The notes under the pieces were generated by a model. The model was not told the origin of the DNA. It did no database searches and saw nothing but the letters and a program-made list of their open reading frames with translations. Below, piece after piece: positions 46,105-56,790 of a stretch of 64,000 bases of DNA. The translations under genes were made by a program, and so were the position numbers. The stretch's first letter is position 1, and every line of letters starts with the position of its first letter. Origin of the DNA: Erwinia sp. S63 (GTDB lineage: Bacteria; Pseudomonadota; Gammaproteobacteria; Enterobacterales; Enterobacteriaceae); NCBI RefSeq assembly GCF_016625195.1, contig NZ_JACVUP010000001.1, positions 1 to 64,000 of the forward strand. The letters run 5' to 3'.

Positions 46105-46929
46105 ATGCGCCGCCTGCTCACCACCGTTGCCGCGCTGTTGTGCAGCGTGGCAGCATTTGCTGCCACGCCCTGGCAGCAAATCCATCAGCCGATTGCTGGC
46201 AGCCCACAGTCGATTGGCGGGTTCGCCAACGGCTGTATTGTTGGCGCACAGCAACTGCCACTCAATTCGCCTAATTATCAGGTCATGCGCCAGGATCAGC
46301 GGCGTTATTTCGGCCATCCCGATCTGATCGCTTTTATTCAACGTCTCAGTACTCAGGTGCATCAATTGCAGCTGGGGCAGGTATTGATTGGTGATATGGG
46401 CATGGCGGCCGGCGGACGCTTTAGCAGCGGACATGCCAGCCATCAAACCGGGCTGGACGTCGATATCTGGCTGCAGCTGCCGCAAAATCGCTGGACGGCG
46501 CAGCAATTGCTGAAGCCACAGCCGTTGGATCTGGTGGCGCCGGATGACAAGCAAGTGATTGCGCGTCATTGGCAGCCGCAGATTGATAGCTTAATCAAGC
46601 TGGCAGCGAAAGATGAAGAAGTGACACGTATCTTCGTCAATCCGGCGATTAAAAAGCAGCTTTGTGCTGATGCCGGAAGCGACCGCGCGTGGCTGAATAA
46701 AGTGCGGCCGTGGTTTGCCCATCGTGCGCATATGCACGTGCGTTTGCGTTGTCCGGCTGGCAGCCTGGAGTGCGAAGATCAGGCGGCACCGCCTGCGGGT
46801 GATGGTTGTGGCGCGGAGTTAGACAGCTGGTTCCTGCCGAAAAAACCGGGCAGCACGCCGCCAGTGAAGAAAACACCGCCGCCGTTGCCGCCATCCTGTC
46901 AGGCACTATTAGATCGTCATTTACTCTAA
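46105..46929 (+). CDS. mepA: Penicillin-insensitive murein endopeptidase MepA
   Basis: 274 residues, as in E. coli. Signal peptide (1-19, ending AFA). LAS-type zinc peptidase with [15 protein letters not shown] and [11 protein letters not shown] holding the zinc ligands, and paired cysteines near the end. It cuts D-Ala-mDAP cross-links in peptidoglycan. The ATG just after the aroC stop fits family length; an upstream start overlapping aroC was rejected. Confidence 0.95.
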   Translation: MRRLLTTVAALLCSVAAFAATPWQQIHQPIAGSPQSIGGFANGCIVGAQQLPLNSPNYQVMRQDQRRYFGHPDLIAFIQRLSTQVHQLQLGQVLIGDMGMAAGGRFSSGHASHQTGLDVDIWLQLPQNRWTAQQLLKPQPLDLVAPDDKQVIARHWQPQIDSLIKLAAKDEEVTRIFVNPAIKKQLCADAGSDRAWLNKVRPWFAHRAHMHVRLRCPAGSLECEDQAAPPAGDGCGAELDSWFLPKKPGSTPPVKKTPPPLPPSCQALLDRHLL

Positions 46930-47059
46930 CCTTGATGCTTCCTGTCGCAGGGGCATTGGCAATGTTCTCTTTCACAGCCACAGAGGATTGTGAGCCCAGT
47001 GGAAGAGAACTGACCGCCATCCTGCAACAAAACAATCGGGTTAACTTTACGAGAAAAAA

Positions 47060-47857
47060 ATGGACCTCTTTGTTGTTAGCCCACTGCTGCTGGGCGTGCT
47101 GTTTCTGGTTGCGGTGCTGGCCGCGTTTATCGACTCTATCGCCGGCGGCGGTGGCTTACTCACCGTTCCTTCATTACTCGCTGCAGGGCTCTCTCCCGCG
47201 CAGGCGTTAGCCACCAATAAATTACAGTCGGTCGGCGGTTCATTCTCCGCCAGCCTCTACTTTGTGCGTCGCGGCGCGGTGAATCTGCGCGAACAGCGGC
47301 TGAACATTGCCATGACCTTTATCGGTGCAGTGTGTGGCACGGTGCTGATTCAGCATATCCAGGCGGATGTGCTGCGACAGATTCTGCCGCTCCTGCTGAT
47401 CAGCATCGGTTTATGGTTCCTGCTGATGCCGCGCCTGGGCGAGTCGGATCGTGAGCATCGCCTGCAGGGCATCGCTTTTGCGCTGGTCGGCGGCGGTTGC
47501 GTCGGTTTTTATGACGGCTTTTTTGGTCCGGGTGCAGGTTCATTCTATGCATTGGCGTTTGTGACGCTGTGTGGCTTCAATCTCGCCAAGGCCACTGCCC
47601 ACGCCAAAGTCCTAAATTTCACCTCCAATTTCGGCAGTCTGCTGTTCTTTATGTTCGGCGGAAAAGTGGTGTGGGGCACGGGCGTGATCATGTTGATTGG
47701 CGCATTCGTCGGCGCGCGTATCGGCGCCAGACTGGTGCTGAGCCGGGGTCAGAAGCTGATCCGCCCGATGGTGGTGACCGTTTCCGCCGTGATGAGCGCC
47801 AAATTATTGTGGGATAGCCATGGCAGCGCGTTGCTGGCGTGGATAGCCACGCTGTAA
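47060..47857 (+). CDS. yfcA: TSUP (TauE/SafE) family membrane protein YfcA
   Basis: 265 residues (E. coli YfcA 269) with eight or so membrane helices. Typical blocks are FIDSIAGGGGLLTVPSLL, ATNKLQSVGGSFSAS and GFYDGFFGPGAGSF. The TSUP family moves sulfur-containing anions or related organic anions; the YfcA substrate is unproven. The 130-base gap before it holds no gene. Confidence 0.94.
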   Translation: MDLFVVSPLLLGVLFLVAVLAAFIDSIAGGGGLLTVPSLLAAGLSPAQALATNKLQSVGGSFSASLYFVRRGAVNLREQRLNIAMTFIGAVCGTVLIQHIQADVLRQILPLLLISIGLWFLLMPRLGESDREHRLQGIAFALVGGGCVGFYDGFFGPGAGSFYALAFVTLCGFNLAKATAHAKVLNFTSNFGSLLFFMFGGKVVWGTGVIMLIGAFVGARIGARLVLSRGQKLIRPMVVTVSAVMSAKLLWDSHGSALLAWIATL

Positions 47858-47924
47858 AGCAGTACTCGTCAAGAACGACTGCCAATGCGACAATGGCGCT
47901 AATTTTTTTAAAGATTAAAATATT

Positions 47925-48470
47925 ATGAGTACAGAACATCATTACCAGCAGCTGGTGGATATTTTTGATGGCTGCTTTGTTGAAGACTTTCAGACCCGTC
48001 TAATTAAAGGCGATGACGAACCTATTTATCTTCCAGCGGATGAGGAATCGCCGTGGAACCGCGTGGTGTTTGCTCACGGTTTCTACGCCAGCGCGCTGCA
48101 CGAAATTTCTCACTGGTGTATTGCCGGTGAAGCGCGTCGCAAGCTGGTGGATTTTGGTTATTGGTACTGCCCGGATGGGCGGGATGCGCAAACGCAGAAT
48201 CAGTTCGAATCGGTTGAGATCAAACCGCAGGCGCTGGAGTGGTTGTTCTGTGTCGCGGCGGGCTTTCCCTTCAATGTCAGCTGTGACAACCTCGAAGGAG
48301 ATTGTGAACCCGATCGCATCGCGTTCCAGCGCAAGGTCCATGCTCAGGTGATGACTTATTTTGAGCAGGGTATCCCGGCACGTCCGGCACGTTTTATCGA
48401 TGCGTTAGCCAGCTATTACGGTACGCCAGCGCTGACGGCGGCACACTTCCCGTGGCCGGAAGATCTGTGA
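47925..48470 (+). CDS. epmC: Elongation factor P hydroxylase EpmC
   Basis: 181 residues (YfcM, E. coli 182). It hydroxylates the beta-lysyl-lysine on elongation factor P. The HEISHWCIAGEARRKLVDFGYWYCPDGRDAQTQNQFE block contains the H-E-H metal-site residues expected for EpmC. It lies between yfcA and yfcL as in E. coli. Confidence 0.94.
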   Translation: MSTEHHYQQLVDIFDGCFVEDFQTRLIKGDDEPIYLPADEESPWNRVVFAHGFYASALHEISHWCIAGEARRKLVDFGYWYCPDGRDAQTQNQFESVEIKPQALEWLFCVAAGFPFNVSCDNLEGDCEPDRIAFQRKVHAQVMTYFEQGIPARPARFIDALASYYGTPALTAAHFPWPEDL

Positions 48471-48611
48471 TTCGCAAACATATTATTAATGACCCAAAGT
48501 AACCCGCGTTGCAGCATGATGGCGAATGAACTAACCCGCGTGTAACGGGGTAAGAGCGTGAAGCCAACGCAGTCGTGGCGCGAAGTATCAAGGGTAATAA
48601 GGAACAAGACG

Positions 48612-48893
48612 ATGATCGTAGAATTCGAATCCCGCATCCTGGCATTGATTGACGATATGGTTGATCACGCCAGTGACGACGAGTTGTTTGCCGGTGGCTA
48701 TCTGCGTGGTCATCTGACCCTGGCGGTGGCTGAGATTGAAATCACGGGTGAACATACGCCAGAAGCGCTGCAGATTCATGTGACGAACAGTCTGCAAAAA
48801 GCGATTGCCGCGGGTGAACTGTCGCCTCGCGATCAGGCGCTGGTGATTGGCATGTGGGATAACTTGTTCCAGCAGGCACGTCAAACGGCCTGA
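48612..48893 (+). CDS. yfcL: YfcL family protein
   Basis: 93 residues (E. coli YfcL 92): [38 protein letters not shown] and [22 protein letters not shown] soluble helical protein of unknown function. The ATG with AAGGA upstream was chosen; an upstream ATG at 48558 has no ribosome site. Confidence 0.92.
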   Translation: MIVEFESRILALIDDMVDHASDDELFAGGYLRGHLTLAVAEIEITGEHTPEALQIHVTNSLQKAIAAGELSPRDQALVIGMWDNLFQQARQTA

Positions 48894-48898
48894 TAGTG

Positions 48899-48918
48899 CG
48901 GGGCGATCGCTCGCCCCG
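48899..48918. terminator. Hairpin between yfcL and mnmC
   Basis: 8-bp perfect stem CGGGGCGA/TCGCCCCG with loop TCGC between convergent stops. No strong T-run on either side. Confidence 0.6.
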
Positions 48919-48923
48919 TCAAC

Positions 48924-50936
48924 TTAGCGTCCCGCTTTCTTTCCTTTCAGCAGCTTCCTTACCCAGTAACGATTCGGATTCATAGCCGCTAACGTGGCAA
49001 TATCCAGCGGTTGCGGCTCGCCGCTCATCTGTGCCGCCAACACTTCCGCTGCCAGCGGCGCGCTGCACAAGCCGCGTGAACCCAGCGCACCCAGCACAAA
49101 TAAACCAGCATGAATCGGTGCATCGGCAATGGCTTCACCCCGTGCACGCTGCTCCGGCAGATCGGCGTATTGCGTTAGCGTAGCGGAGTAATCGGGCGCG
49201 CTGCCACTCATCGGTAAGTGATCGCGCGTGGCGCAGCGCACCCCAATACGCGCTTCGTTATCACTGATATCCACTTGCTGCGGCCACTCTGCATCTGGCA
49301 GGCAGTTCACCAGCCGCTGGCGATTTTCCTGCTGATCGTCAGCACGGAAATTAGTTGTAGTGTCGCCACGATGGTAGCTGGCCCCGATGCAGTGAGTGTT
49401 GAAATTCGGGCTCACCGGCGTGAGATAGCCGTCATAGCACAGCACGGTTTTTAACGCGCCCAGTTCAGGATTGGTCGGTACATGACTGACCTGACCCGCA
49501 ACGGCATACACCGGCAGGTCTTTGCTCTGTTCAATTTCCAGCAGCGCATGGCCATTGGCCAACACCACCTGCTGATGATTTACCGAGGGTTGCTCGCTGA
49601 AGTTAAGAGTCCAGCCTTCAGTCGTTGTTTCCAGCGTGGTCACGCGATGTAGCCAGTGCAGGCGTAAACCCAGCGTTTGCGCGTGCTCCAGCAGGTTGCT
49701 GGTCAGTTGCGATGGAGAGAGCCAGCCGCCCTGCGGATAGAATATGCCACCGCAGCCGGTCTCGACGCCCGCTAACTGCTGCGCGTCTTCCTTGCTTACG
49801 CCATACGCCACATCATGCGGCAATCCCATTTCCAGCATCTGGGCGATCTTATCGGCACTTTTACTGTCCCAGCCGAGTTGCAGCACACCACTCCAGTGAT
49901 GTTCAAACATCACTGGTAGCTGGTCATACAAACGGCGGGCAAAGGTGAACGCCGCAGGGAAGAACGTGGCGAGAGCGGGATCGTGCTGATTGAGCAGCGG
50001 GTAAAGTGCGCCCTGACGGTTGCCGGAAGCACCCAGCGCAGGGGCTGCATCAGCGCAATAAAGCGTCACCTTCCAGCCACGGCGCAGCAGCGCCAGCGCC
50101 AGCACGGCACTCGCCACGCCACCGCCAATCAGCGCCACTTCCTGAGTGCGAGCCGCAGGGCGGGCGTACCACGGTTGGATGTGGGGCAGGGCAGCAGCCT
50201 GTTCCATTACGCCGGTTAACATTTCGCGTTTGTGACCAAAGCCTTTGCGCTTAGCCACGTTAAAGCCTGCTTCCTGTAATCCCCGACGGACAAAACCTGC
50301 CGAGGTGAAGGTCGCCAGCGTCCCACCCGGCCGGGCCAGACGTGCCATGGCGGCGAACAGTTCCGGCGTCCACATCTCCGGATTTTTAGACGGCGCAAAA
50401 CCATCTAAAAACCATGCATCCACCTGAGCATTGAGACTGTCATCAAAGGTATTAATTAGCGCGTTAATATCACCGAGCCAGAGATCGAGCGTGACTTTAC
50501 CGTTGTTGAACAGTAAACGCTGGCAACCCGGCAGCGCCTGTGGCCACTGTTGCTGTAACTGCTCGGCCCAGTGCGCCAGCTCTGGCCAGTGCGCATGTGC
50601 AGCAATCAGATCGGTTTGCGTCAGTGGGAATTTTTCGCAGCTAATGAAGTGCAGACGCTTAAGTGTCGCGTCGGGATGTTCGCTACAGAAGCGATCGAAC
50701 GCTTGCCACAGGGTAAGAAAGTTCAGACCAGTCCCAAAACCGCTTTCCGCGACAATAAAAATATCGCGTGAATGTTGAGCGAAACGGACAGGAATTTGGT
50801 TGCCGTTGAGGAAAACATAGCGCGTCTCCTCCAACCCGTTGTCGTTGGAGAAATAGACGTCATCGAATGCTCGGGAAACAGGTGTACCCTGATCATTCCA
50901 GTTTAATTGCGCGTGTTCAACCGGGGCTAATTTCAC
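48924..50936 (-). CDS. mnmC: Bifunctional tRNA wobble-uridine modification enzyme MnmC
   Basis: 670 residues from a GTG start (E. coli 668). The C-terminal FAD oxidase ([22 protein letters not shown]) removes the carboxymethyl group and the N-terminal methyltransferase ([20 protein letters not shown] and [18 protein letters not shown]) adds a methyl, making mnm5s2U in tRNAs. The GTG aligns with the E. coli start, but its ribosome site is weak. Longer starts reach 51062 and run over the fabB promoter, so they are unlikely. It diverges from fabB. Confidence 0.92.
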   Translation of the reverse strand: MKLAPVEHAQLNWNDQGTPVSRAFDDVYFSNDNGLEETRYVFLNGNQIPVRFAQHSRDIFIVAESGFGTGLNFLTLWQAFDRFCSEHPDATLKRLHFISCEKFPLTQTDLIAAHAHWPELAHWAEQLQQQWPQALPGCQRLLFNNGKVTLDLWLGDINALINTFDDSLNAQVDAWFLDGFAPSKNPEMWTPELFAAMARLARPGGTLATFTSAGFVRRGLQEAGFNVAKRKGFGHKREMLTGVMEQAAALPHIQPWYARPAARTQEVALIGGGVASAVLALALLRRGWKVTLYCADAAPALGASGNRQGALYPLLNQHDPALATFFPAAFTFARRLYDQLPVMFEHHWSGVLQLGWDSKSADKIAQMLEMGLPHDVAYGVSKEDAQQLAGVETGCGGIFYPQGGWLSPSQLTSNLLEHAQTLGLRLHWLHRVTTLETTTEGWTLNFSEQPSVNHQQVVLANGHALLEIEQSKDLPVYAVAGQVSHVPTNPELGALKTVLCYDGYLTPVSPNFNTHCIGASYHRGDTTTNFRADDQQENRQRLVNCLPDAEWPQQVDISDNEARIGVRCATRDHLPMSGSAPDYSATLTQYADLPEQRARGEAIADAPIHAGLFVLGALGSRGLCSAPLAAEVLAAQMSGEPQPLDIATLAAMNPNRYWVRKLLKGKKAGR

Positions 50937-51012
50937 GGGAAAGGCTCGTTTTTCAGGCAGTGGCGCGATTTTAACGACTGCCGTGACATGACGCAAATTT
51001 ACAAAAGGAAAT

Positions 51013-51029
51013 GGCTGATCGGACTTGTT
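51013..51029 (+). promoter_or_regulatory. FadR site in the fabB promoter
   Basis: GGCTGATCGGACTTGTT agrees with the FadR consensus at 12 of 16 fixed positions and closely resembles the known E. coli fabA/fabB FadR activator sites. It lies directly before the FabR palindrome. Confidence 0.8.
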
Positions 51030-51030
51030 C

Positions 51031-51048
51031 GGCTTACAACTGTAAGCT
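51031..51048 (+). promoter_or_regulatory. FabR operator in the fabB promoter
   Basis: Palindrome GCTTACA-AC-TGTAAGC, one base after the FadR site, the same arrangement as in E. coli fabB. FabR would repress fabB when unsaturated acyl chains are plentiful. Confidence 0.8.
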
Positions 51049-51091
51049 AGAGTGCACGTCAATCCAAAAGAAGTGGAATGAGGACTATTGA

Positions 51092-52312
51092 ATGAAACGT
51101 GCAGTGATTACTGGCCTGGGTATCGTTTCCAGCATTGGTAATAACCAGCAAGAAGTGCTGGCTTCTCTGCGTGAAGGCCGTTCGGGTATCACCTTCTCTG
51201 AAGAGATGAGAGATATCGGTATGCGCAGCCACGTATGGGGCAACGTCAAACTGGATACCAACGGGCTCATCGATCGCAAAATCGTGCGTTTCATGAGTGA
51301 TGCTTCAATCTACGCTTATCTGTCTATGGCAGAAGCGATTCAGGATTCCGGTCTGACTGACGAGCAATATCAGAACAACCCACGCGTGGGTCTGATTGCC
51401 GGTTCAGGCGGCGGTTCTCCGCGTTATCAGGTGTTCGGTGCTGACGCAATGCGTGGCCCGCGCGGCCTGAAAGCGGTCGGTCCTTATGTGGTGACCAAAG
51501 CCATGGGTTCAGGTGTGTCAGCGTGTCTGGCTACGCCGTTCAAAATCCACGGCGTGAACTACTCGATCAGCTCTGCATGTGCGACTTCAGCACACTGCAT
51601 CGGTAATGCGGTTGAGCAGATTCAGTTGGGCAAACAGGACATCGTGTTTGCTGGCGGCGGCGAAGAGCTGAGCTGGGAAATGGCCTGTGAGTTCGATGCA
51701 ATGGGCGCACTGTCCACCAAATACAACGAAACGCCAGAAAAAGCTTCTCGTACCTATGATGCGAACCGTGATGGCTTCGTGATCGCAGGCGGCGGCGGTA
51801 TGGTGGTGGTTGAAGAGCTGGAGCATGCTCTGGCCCGTGGCGCGCACATCTACGCAGAAATCGTTGGCTACGGCGCGACTTCTGACGGTGCTGATATGGT
51901 GGCTCCTTCAGGCGAAGGTGCAGTACGCTGCATGAAGATGGCGATGCAGGGCGTTGATACCCCAATCGATTACCTCAACACCCACGGCACTTCTACGCCA
52001 GTCGGTGATGTGAAAGAGCTGGGTGCGATTCGCGAAGTGTTTGGTGATAACTCACCGTACATCTCTGCCACTAAAGCCATGACCGGTCACTCACTGGGTG
52101 CGGCGGGCGTGCAGGAAGCGATCTACACCTTGCTGATGCTGGAGCATAGCTTCATCGCACCAAGCATTAACATCGAAGAGATTGATGAAGCCGGTAAAGG
52201 CCTGAACATCGTGACGCAGCCGACTGAAAAAGCGCTGACCACCGTGATGTCCAACAGCTTCGGTTTCGGCGGTACCAACGCCACCCTGACCATGCGTAAG
52301 CTGCCAGCTTAA
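51092..52312 (+). CDS. fabB: 3-oxoacyl-ACP synthase I FabB
   Basis: 406 residues as in E. coli. Condensing enzyme for fatty acid elongation, needed for unsaturated chains. Nucleophile C163 in [13 protein letters not shown], His in [11 protein letters not shown] and the Lys/His pair in [20 protein letters not shown] lies upstream of the ATG. FadR and FabR sites lie about 45-80 bases upstream. Confidence 0.97.
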   Translation: MKRAVITGLGIVSSIGNNQQEVLASLREGRSGITFSEEMRDIGMRSHVWGNVKLDTNGLIDRKIVRFMSDASIYAYLSMAEAIQDSGLTDEQYQNNPRVGLIAGSGGGSPRYQVFGADAMRGPRGLKAVGPYVVTKAMGSGVSACLATPFKIHGVNYSISSACATSAHCIGNAVEQIQLGKQDIVFAGGGEELSWEMACEFDAMGALSTKYNETPEKASRTYDANRDGFVIAGGGGMVVVEELEHALARGAHIYAEIVGYGATSDGADMVAPSGEGAVRCMKMAMQGVDTPIDYLNTHGTSTPVGDVKELGAIREVFGDNSPYISATKAMTGHSLGAAGVQEAIYTLLMLEHSFIAPSINIEEIDEAGKGLNIVTQPTEKALTTVMSNSFGFGGTNATLTMRKLPA

Positions 52313-52331
52313 TAGCGTGATCACCGTTTTC

Positions 52332-52365
52332 CAGGGGTCGGTCTATCCGGCCCCTGTTGTTTTTG
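52332..52365 (+). terminator. Terminator of fabB
   Basis: 10-bp stem CAGGGGTCGG/CCGGCCCCTG (one G-T pair) with a 5-base loop, then TTGTTTTTG. Confidence 0.88.
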
Positions 52366-52531
52366 ACAATTCACCCGCCGCTTGCCTACACTCTTCACAT
52401 CTTGCCTGAAATAAAATAATCGTTTGCGCACGTTATGAACCAAATAACCCGTTTTCGTCTGAACCCAGGACGTAAGCGAGTGTTGGTTTTTCGCCTGTCG
52501 CGCATACTCTGAACAAGGAGTTCATACCATC

Positions 52532-53713
52532 ATGACCACGGCTGCTGATACGCAGACGCAATCTGTGCTGCCTTTGGGTTGCATATCCTTTGCGGTGTTT
52601 CTCACTTATTTAACCGCAGGCCTGGCGCTCCCGGTTATCCCGCTGTACGTGCATCAGGAATTGGGCATGAGCAACTTGATGGTGGGCGTCGCGGTGGGCA
52701 TTCAATTCTTCGCCACGTTGCTGACTCGCAGCTTTGCCGGACGCCGAGCCGATCAGCACGGCGCGAAGCTCACCACGCAACACGGTATGATCGCCATCGC
52801 GCTGGTGGGCGTGGCGTATCTGGCGGCGGCGATGCTGCCTGTTTCGCCGTGGGCAAAATTTGGTTTGCTGGCGGTGGGGCGCTTATTGCTGGGATTTGGT
52901 GAAAGTCTGCTGCTCACCGGTAATCTGACCTGGGGCATGGGGCTGGTGGGAAGCAAACGTTCCGGCCTGGTGATGTCGTGGAACGGTATGGCGATTTATG
53001 GATCGCTGGCGGCGGGCGCGCCGCTGGGTCTGTTGATCAATCAACATGGCGGATTCGCGGCACTCGGTGCTGTCGCGTTGATGTTGCCACTGCTCTCGCT
53101 GGCGATCAATAGCTGGATCAGTAAAGTGCCGGTGGTGGGTGGCGAACGTCCTTCTCTGTTCAGCGTGGTGAAAACCATCTTCCAACCCGGCATGGCGCTG
53201 GCGTTGCAGGGCACCGGATTTGCGGTGATCGGCACCTTTACCTCACTCTATTTTGCCGCAGAAAACTGGGGCAACGCCGGTTTTGCGCTAACTGCATTCG
53301 GCTGTGCTTTTGTATTGGTGCGCGTGTTCTTTGGCGGCTTACCGGATCGCCACGGCGGTGTGCGCGTCGCCATGATCTCGCTGTTAGTGGAAACCGCTGG
53401 CTTGCTGGTGCTGGCCTGCGCGACATCGGGTTGGATGGCGCTGATTGGTGCCGCGCTAACCGGTTGCGGCTGTTCACTGATTTTCCCGGCGCTTGGCGTT
53501 GAGGTGATCAAACGCGTCTCGCCGCAAATTCGTGGCACGGCGCTGGGCGGTTTCTCCGCTTTCCAGGATATTGCTTACGGTGCCAGCGGTCCGCTGACGG
53601 GTTTGCTCGCCACGGCCCTGGGTTATGGATCGGTCTACCTTGCCGGTGCCTGCTGTGCAGCCTTGGGCATTCTCGTCACCTGGACGTTTGCGCGTAGCGC
53701 GACAACAGCGTAA
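52532..53713 (+). CDS. yfcJ: MFS transporter YfcJ
   Basis: 393 residues with 12 membrane helices (E. coli YfcJ 392). Shared blocks are [46 protein letters not shown] and [17 protein letters not shown]. The YfcJ/YhhS family includes arabinose and drug efflux proteins; the substrate is unknown. It has its own promoter 220 bases after fabB. Its last 38 bases overlap the convergent MocR-type gene. Confidence 0.93.
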   Translation: MTTAADTQTQSVLPLGCISFAVFLTYLTAGLALPVIPLYVHQELGMSNLMVGVAVGIQFFATLLTRSFAGRRADQHGAKLTTQHGMIAIALVGVAYLAAAMLPVSPWAKFGLLAVGRLLLGFGESLLLTGNLTWGMGLVGSKRSGLVMSWNGMAIYGSLAAGAPLGLLINQHGGFAALGAVALMLPLLSLAINSWISKVPVVGGERPSLFSVVKTIFQPGMALALQGTGFAVIGTFTSLYFAAENWGNAGFALTAFGCAFVLVRVFFGGLPDRHGGVRVAMISLLVETAGLLVLACATSGWMALIGAALTGCGCSLIFPALGVEVIKRVSPQIRGTALGGFSAFQDIAYGASGPLTGLLATALGYGSVYLAGACCAALGILVTWTFARSATTA

Positions 53714-55112
53714 CCAGCTTATCGCAGGCGCTGACAATCTCACCCGGCGTCAGCGCGGCAAAGCCCAGCAGCCAGCCCGATTGTGGCTGACTGTCGGCGT
53801 ACAACGGTGACAGGCGCGGCAGCAGCAGACCGATCTCCCTCGCCTGCTGCGTGAGCTGTGCTTCCTCACCCTGATGCAATGCTACCGCCAGCTGCAGCCC
53901 GCCAGACGCCTGCAGCGGCGTCAGCCACGGCTGCAGACGCGTGTTGATCTGCTCAAGTAACCGATCGCGACGGCTGTGGTAAAGCTGGCGCATCAGCCGC
54001 AGGTGGCTGGCAAAGTGGCCCTGTTGCAGAAACTCAGCGGTGATCGCCTGGGGCAACAGCGCGCTATGACCATCCAGAATGCTGCGCGCCCGGCCGACAG
54101 CATCCACCAGCGCTGGCGGGACTACCATCCACGCCAACCGCAGGGAAGGGAAGAGTGTTTTGGAAAAGGTGCCAAGGCAGATAACCCGGCTGTTATCCTC
54201 CAATCCCTGTAAGGCGGGAAGCGGGCGATCGTCATAGTGAAACTCACTGTCGTAATCATCCTCAATTAACCAGCTTTTCTGCTGGTGCGCCCAGTCGAGC
54301 CACTGCAGGCGGCGGGCAAGGCTCATCGCGGTGCCGGTGGGATAGTGATGTCCCGGCGTCAGATAAACCAGCCTCGCGTCTCCTTCAAGCGGCATCGCTC
54401 CTTCACTATCCAGCCGCATCGCACGGCAGTGTGCACCCGCAGCGAGGAAAGCGTTACGCGCGCCGGGATAGCCTGGCTCCTCAAGCCACACTTCATCATT
54501 GGCATCCAGTAACATCAGTGCCAGTAACTGCAGGGCCTGCTGTGAACTGGTTAGGATGACGACTTGCCCGGCAGCACAGCGCACCCCGCGAGATAACGCC
54601 AGATAATCCGCTACCGCTTCACGTAATGGCATAAAGCCCAGCGGATTGCCATAACCCATCACCTGGCTGCCCAGCGAGCGCTGAACGCTGTTACTGATCC
54701 GGCGCCATTGGGTATGCGGGAAGGCGCGTAATTCAGGCGAACCGGCGGCGAACGCATGCGGAAAAGGCGGATCCTGGCAGCCACCGGTTGCCAAAATTTG
54801 CTCGCCACGCCGTGAGAAACGAGGTGAACCCTGTGCAGGCGTTGTCGCTGCCCGTGCAGGCATTGCAATCGATACAAAAGTACCCCGACCCGCCCGTCTC
54901 TCCAGATAGCCTTCACTCTCCAGCTGCGCATAAGCGGCTTCCACCGTCACCCGCGACAATGACAAATCCTCGGCTAACTGACGGCTGGAGGGTAAGCGTT
55001 GTTGATGGTGTAAATGACCGCGGGTAATGGCCTCGCGTAACGTATGGCATAAACGTTCACGTAAGCCGCCGGATGACGTGTGATTAAACAAGGCTAAAAA
55101 AGAGTGGCGCAT
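53676..55112 (-). CDS. MocR/PdxR-type regulator with aminotransferase domain
   Basis: 478 residues. The GntR winged HTH (about 12-78, [40 protein letters not shown]) is fused to a fold-type I aminotransferase domain with PLP lysine in [18 protein letters not shown]. MocR regulators sense PLP or amino-compound ligands and often control the adjacent divergent gene. Here that gene is a rhodanese, 86 bases away. It is not part of the E. coli order. The ligand cannot be told. Confidence 0.9.
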   Translation of the reverse strand: MRHSFLALFNHTSSGGLRERLCHTLREAITRGHLHHQQRLPSSRQLAEDLSLSRVTVEAAYAQLESEGYLERRAGRGTFVSIAMPARAATTPAQGSPRFSRRGEQILATGGCQDPPFPHAFAAGSPELRAFPHTQWRRISNSVQRSLGSQVMGYGNPLGFMPLREAVADYLALSRGVRCAAGQVVILTSSQQALQLLALMLLDANDEVWLEEPGYPGARNAFLAAGAHCRAMRLDSEGAMPLEGDARLVYLTPGHHYPTGTAMSLARRLQWLDWAHQQKSWLIEDDYDSEFHYDDRPLPALQGLEDNSRVICLGTFSKTLFPSLRLAWMVVPPALVDAVGRARSILDGHSALLPQAITAEFLQQGHFASHLRLMRQLYHSRRDRLLEQINTRLQPWLTPLQASGGLQLAVALHQGEEAQLTQQAREIGLLLPRLSPLYADSQPQSGWLLGFAALTPGEIVSACDKLVTLLSRYAQTSR

Positions 55113-55133
55113 TCTGGTCTTATCACTATGTGA

Positions 55134-55161
55134 AAAGTGGTATCAGATTGCAGACCACTTT
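55134..55161. promoter_or_regulatory. Inverted-repeat operator candidate between the MocR and rhodanese genes
   Basis: Perfect arms AAAGTGGT (55134-55141) and ACCACTTT (55154-55161) with a 12-base spacer. A further GGTCT at 55116-55120 mirrors AGACC at 55152-55156. A likely target of the MocR regulator. Confidence 0.55.
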
Positions 55162-55198
55162 GCCGTAAACTCAGGGAAAATTACATAAGGAGAATGCG

Positions 55199-55642
55199 AT
55201 GTCATCAGTCTTACTCTTCCCACCTGCGGATCCTCAGGAAAGCGTGGCGTATCTGCAGCAGAAACTGAGTTATTACACCGATGCTTGGGATTTGGCAGAG
55301 GATCTGGCGCAAGGCATCACTGCGATTGTGGTGATTGATGCGCGATCCACTGAGGTCTATCAGGCGGGGCACATCACCGGGGCGATTTCGTTTCCGCATC
55401 GCACCATGAACGCCGACTCCACCGCGCAACTGGATCGCAGCAAGATCTACATCACTTATTGCGATGGCATTGGCTGCAACGGTTCGACTAAAGCGGCTTG
55501 GAAACTGGCTTCGCTAGGGTTTCAGGTCAAAGAGTTGATCGGTGGACTGGATTTCTGGAAGCGTGATGGGCATCCGTTAACGTGGGGAACGTCGCCGGGC
55601 GAGTGGCCACAGGCCGCACCCGGCGCGCACTGTGGCTGCTAA
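55199..55642 (+). CDS. Single-domain rhodanese-like protein
   Basis: 147 residues with one rhodanese domain (about 35-135): VVIDARSTEVYQAGHITGAISFPH and the active loop TYCDGIGCNGSTKAAWKL with the catalytic Cys in the YCDGIGCN bend. AAGGAG precedes the ATG. It would transfer sulfane sulfur; the partner is unknown. Probably controlled by the divergent MocR gene. It ends one base before flk's 3' end on the opposite strand. Confidence 0.88.
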   Translation: MSSVLLFPPADPQESVAYLQQKLSYYTDAWDLAEDLAQGITAIVVIDARSTEVYQAGHITGAISFPHRTMNADSTAQLDRSKIYITYCDGIGCNGSTKAAWKLASLGFQVKELIGGLDFWKRDGHPLTWGTSPGEWPQAAPGAHCGC

Positions 55643-55643
55643 A

Positions 55644-56675
55644 TTACAGGAACAGCCAGAGTAAAAAGAAGAACAGTGCCAGGCCCAGAATCAATGTCAG
55701 TGCCGGGCGCTGTGCCAGCGGACGCGGCAAAATCTCAATCCACGGCGACCAGATCGGCTGCGGACGTAAATCACTGGCGGCGTGCGGCTGCTCCAGCGTT
55801 TTCTCGACGCGACGGCTAAAGAGCAAATTGAGGAGATCCTGGGTTTGCGCAGGCGTCAGCACTGTCTGCGGCGTGGCCTGGAAGCGCTGCTGGCTGTAAT
55901 CCTCCAGCAAACGCTGTTCGTCATGCGTTAACGGCTGCTTCAGCGAGGTTTCCAGCATTTGTAAGGTCGGTGCGCTGTGTTGACCCAATGTCTGACGTAC
56001 CTGCAAATATTGTGTCAGCAGCGGGAAGTGGCGAGAGGGAATTGGATCGCCACTCTTCAGATTGACCAGTTTCAGCGCTTCAGACAGCAGCTTGACCGGT
56101 GATTCGCCGGTCGTGGCCGCGAGGCGCGTAACCTGTTGATTCAGCGATTGCTGCTCAGCAGGCAACAGAGTGCGATCAGACACGCGCGTTTGCTGCGGCT
56201 GCGGGATCGCCATCTGCCCATTTTGCAGCATGGTGAGCACCTGATGTAGCTGGTCTTGCGACAGCGCACTTAACACCGTTTGGTTAAATTGCTGACGGAT
56301 AAAGTCACTCACTGCCTGACGATTATTCCCCTGCGGTAACTTCTCCAGTAACTGTTGCAACAGCTGACGCGTGGCAAGGCTGTTCTGCACCTGGGTCAGA
56401 CGCCCATTCAAATGCTGTTCGGCAGCAGGAAAATGACGCGATTGCAGCTCAGCATCATTCTTTACGCCAACTTCATGGCGTACGCCAGCCCACAATTCCG
56501 GGGCTTTCAAGGTACTGAGTGACATGATGCGCACAATCAGACGTTCCAGCGTGGTGCGCTGGGCAGGGGAGAGTGGCTGTTCGCCCGCCGGTCCGCCAGG
56601 ACGAGTTGGGCCAGTCGCATTAGTGAGCGTTGTACGATCGCCCGCAGGCACACCGGGACCGCTGAGAGGTTGCAT
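55644..56675 (-). CDS. flk: Flagella biosynthesis regulator Flk
   Basis: 343 residues (E. coli 331). The Pro/Gly-rich start (MQPLSGPGVPAGDR) and the central LQSRHFPAAEQHLNGRL and MAIPQPQQTRVSDRTLLPAEQ blocks match Flk. A single C-terminal membrane helix anchors it. In Salmonella it prevents premature secretion of FlgM while hooks form. The start has AAGGA 7 bases upstream; an in-frame upstream start would add 49 unrelated residues. Confidence 0.93.
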   Translation of the reverse strand: MQPLSGPGVPAGDRTTLTNATGPTRPGGPAGEQPLSPAQRTTLERLIVRIMSLSTLKAPELWAGVRHEVGVKNDAELQSRHFPAAEQHLNGRLTQVQNSLATRQLLQQLLEKLPQGNNRQAVSDFIRQQFNQTVLSALSQDQLHQVLTMLQNGQMAIPQPQQTRVSDRTLLPAEQQSLNQQVTRLAATTGESPVKLLSEALKLVNLKSGDPIPSRHFPLLTQYLQVRQTLGQHSAPTLQMLETSLKQPLTHDEQRLLEDYSQQRFQATPQTVLTPAQTQDLLNLLFSRRVEKTLEQPHAASDLRPQPIWSPWIEILPRPLAQRPALTLILGLALFFFLLWLFL

Positions 56676-56742
56676 GGCGGAATCCTTGAAAAACGAGGTC
56701 AGATCCGGGTGCGCCGGAAAAAAGAGGCCATATGATAGCAAA

Positions 56743-56767
56743 AGCCCCCGGGAAATCCACGGGGGCT
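56743..56767 (-). terminator. Terminator of the EamA transporter gene
   Basis: 8-bp stem AGCCCCCG/CGGGGGCT with a 9-base loop, followed on the minus strand by TTTTGC. It lies between the eamA stop and flk. Confidence 0.8.
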
Positions 56768-56790
56768 GCGGCCTTTCGGGACAATAAAAA

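Noticed and set aside
45249-46166. 305-residue minus-strand open frame over aroC/mepA
   Set aside because: Composition typical of antisense frames in G+C-rich DNA; overlaps essential genes.
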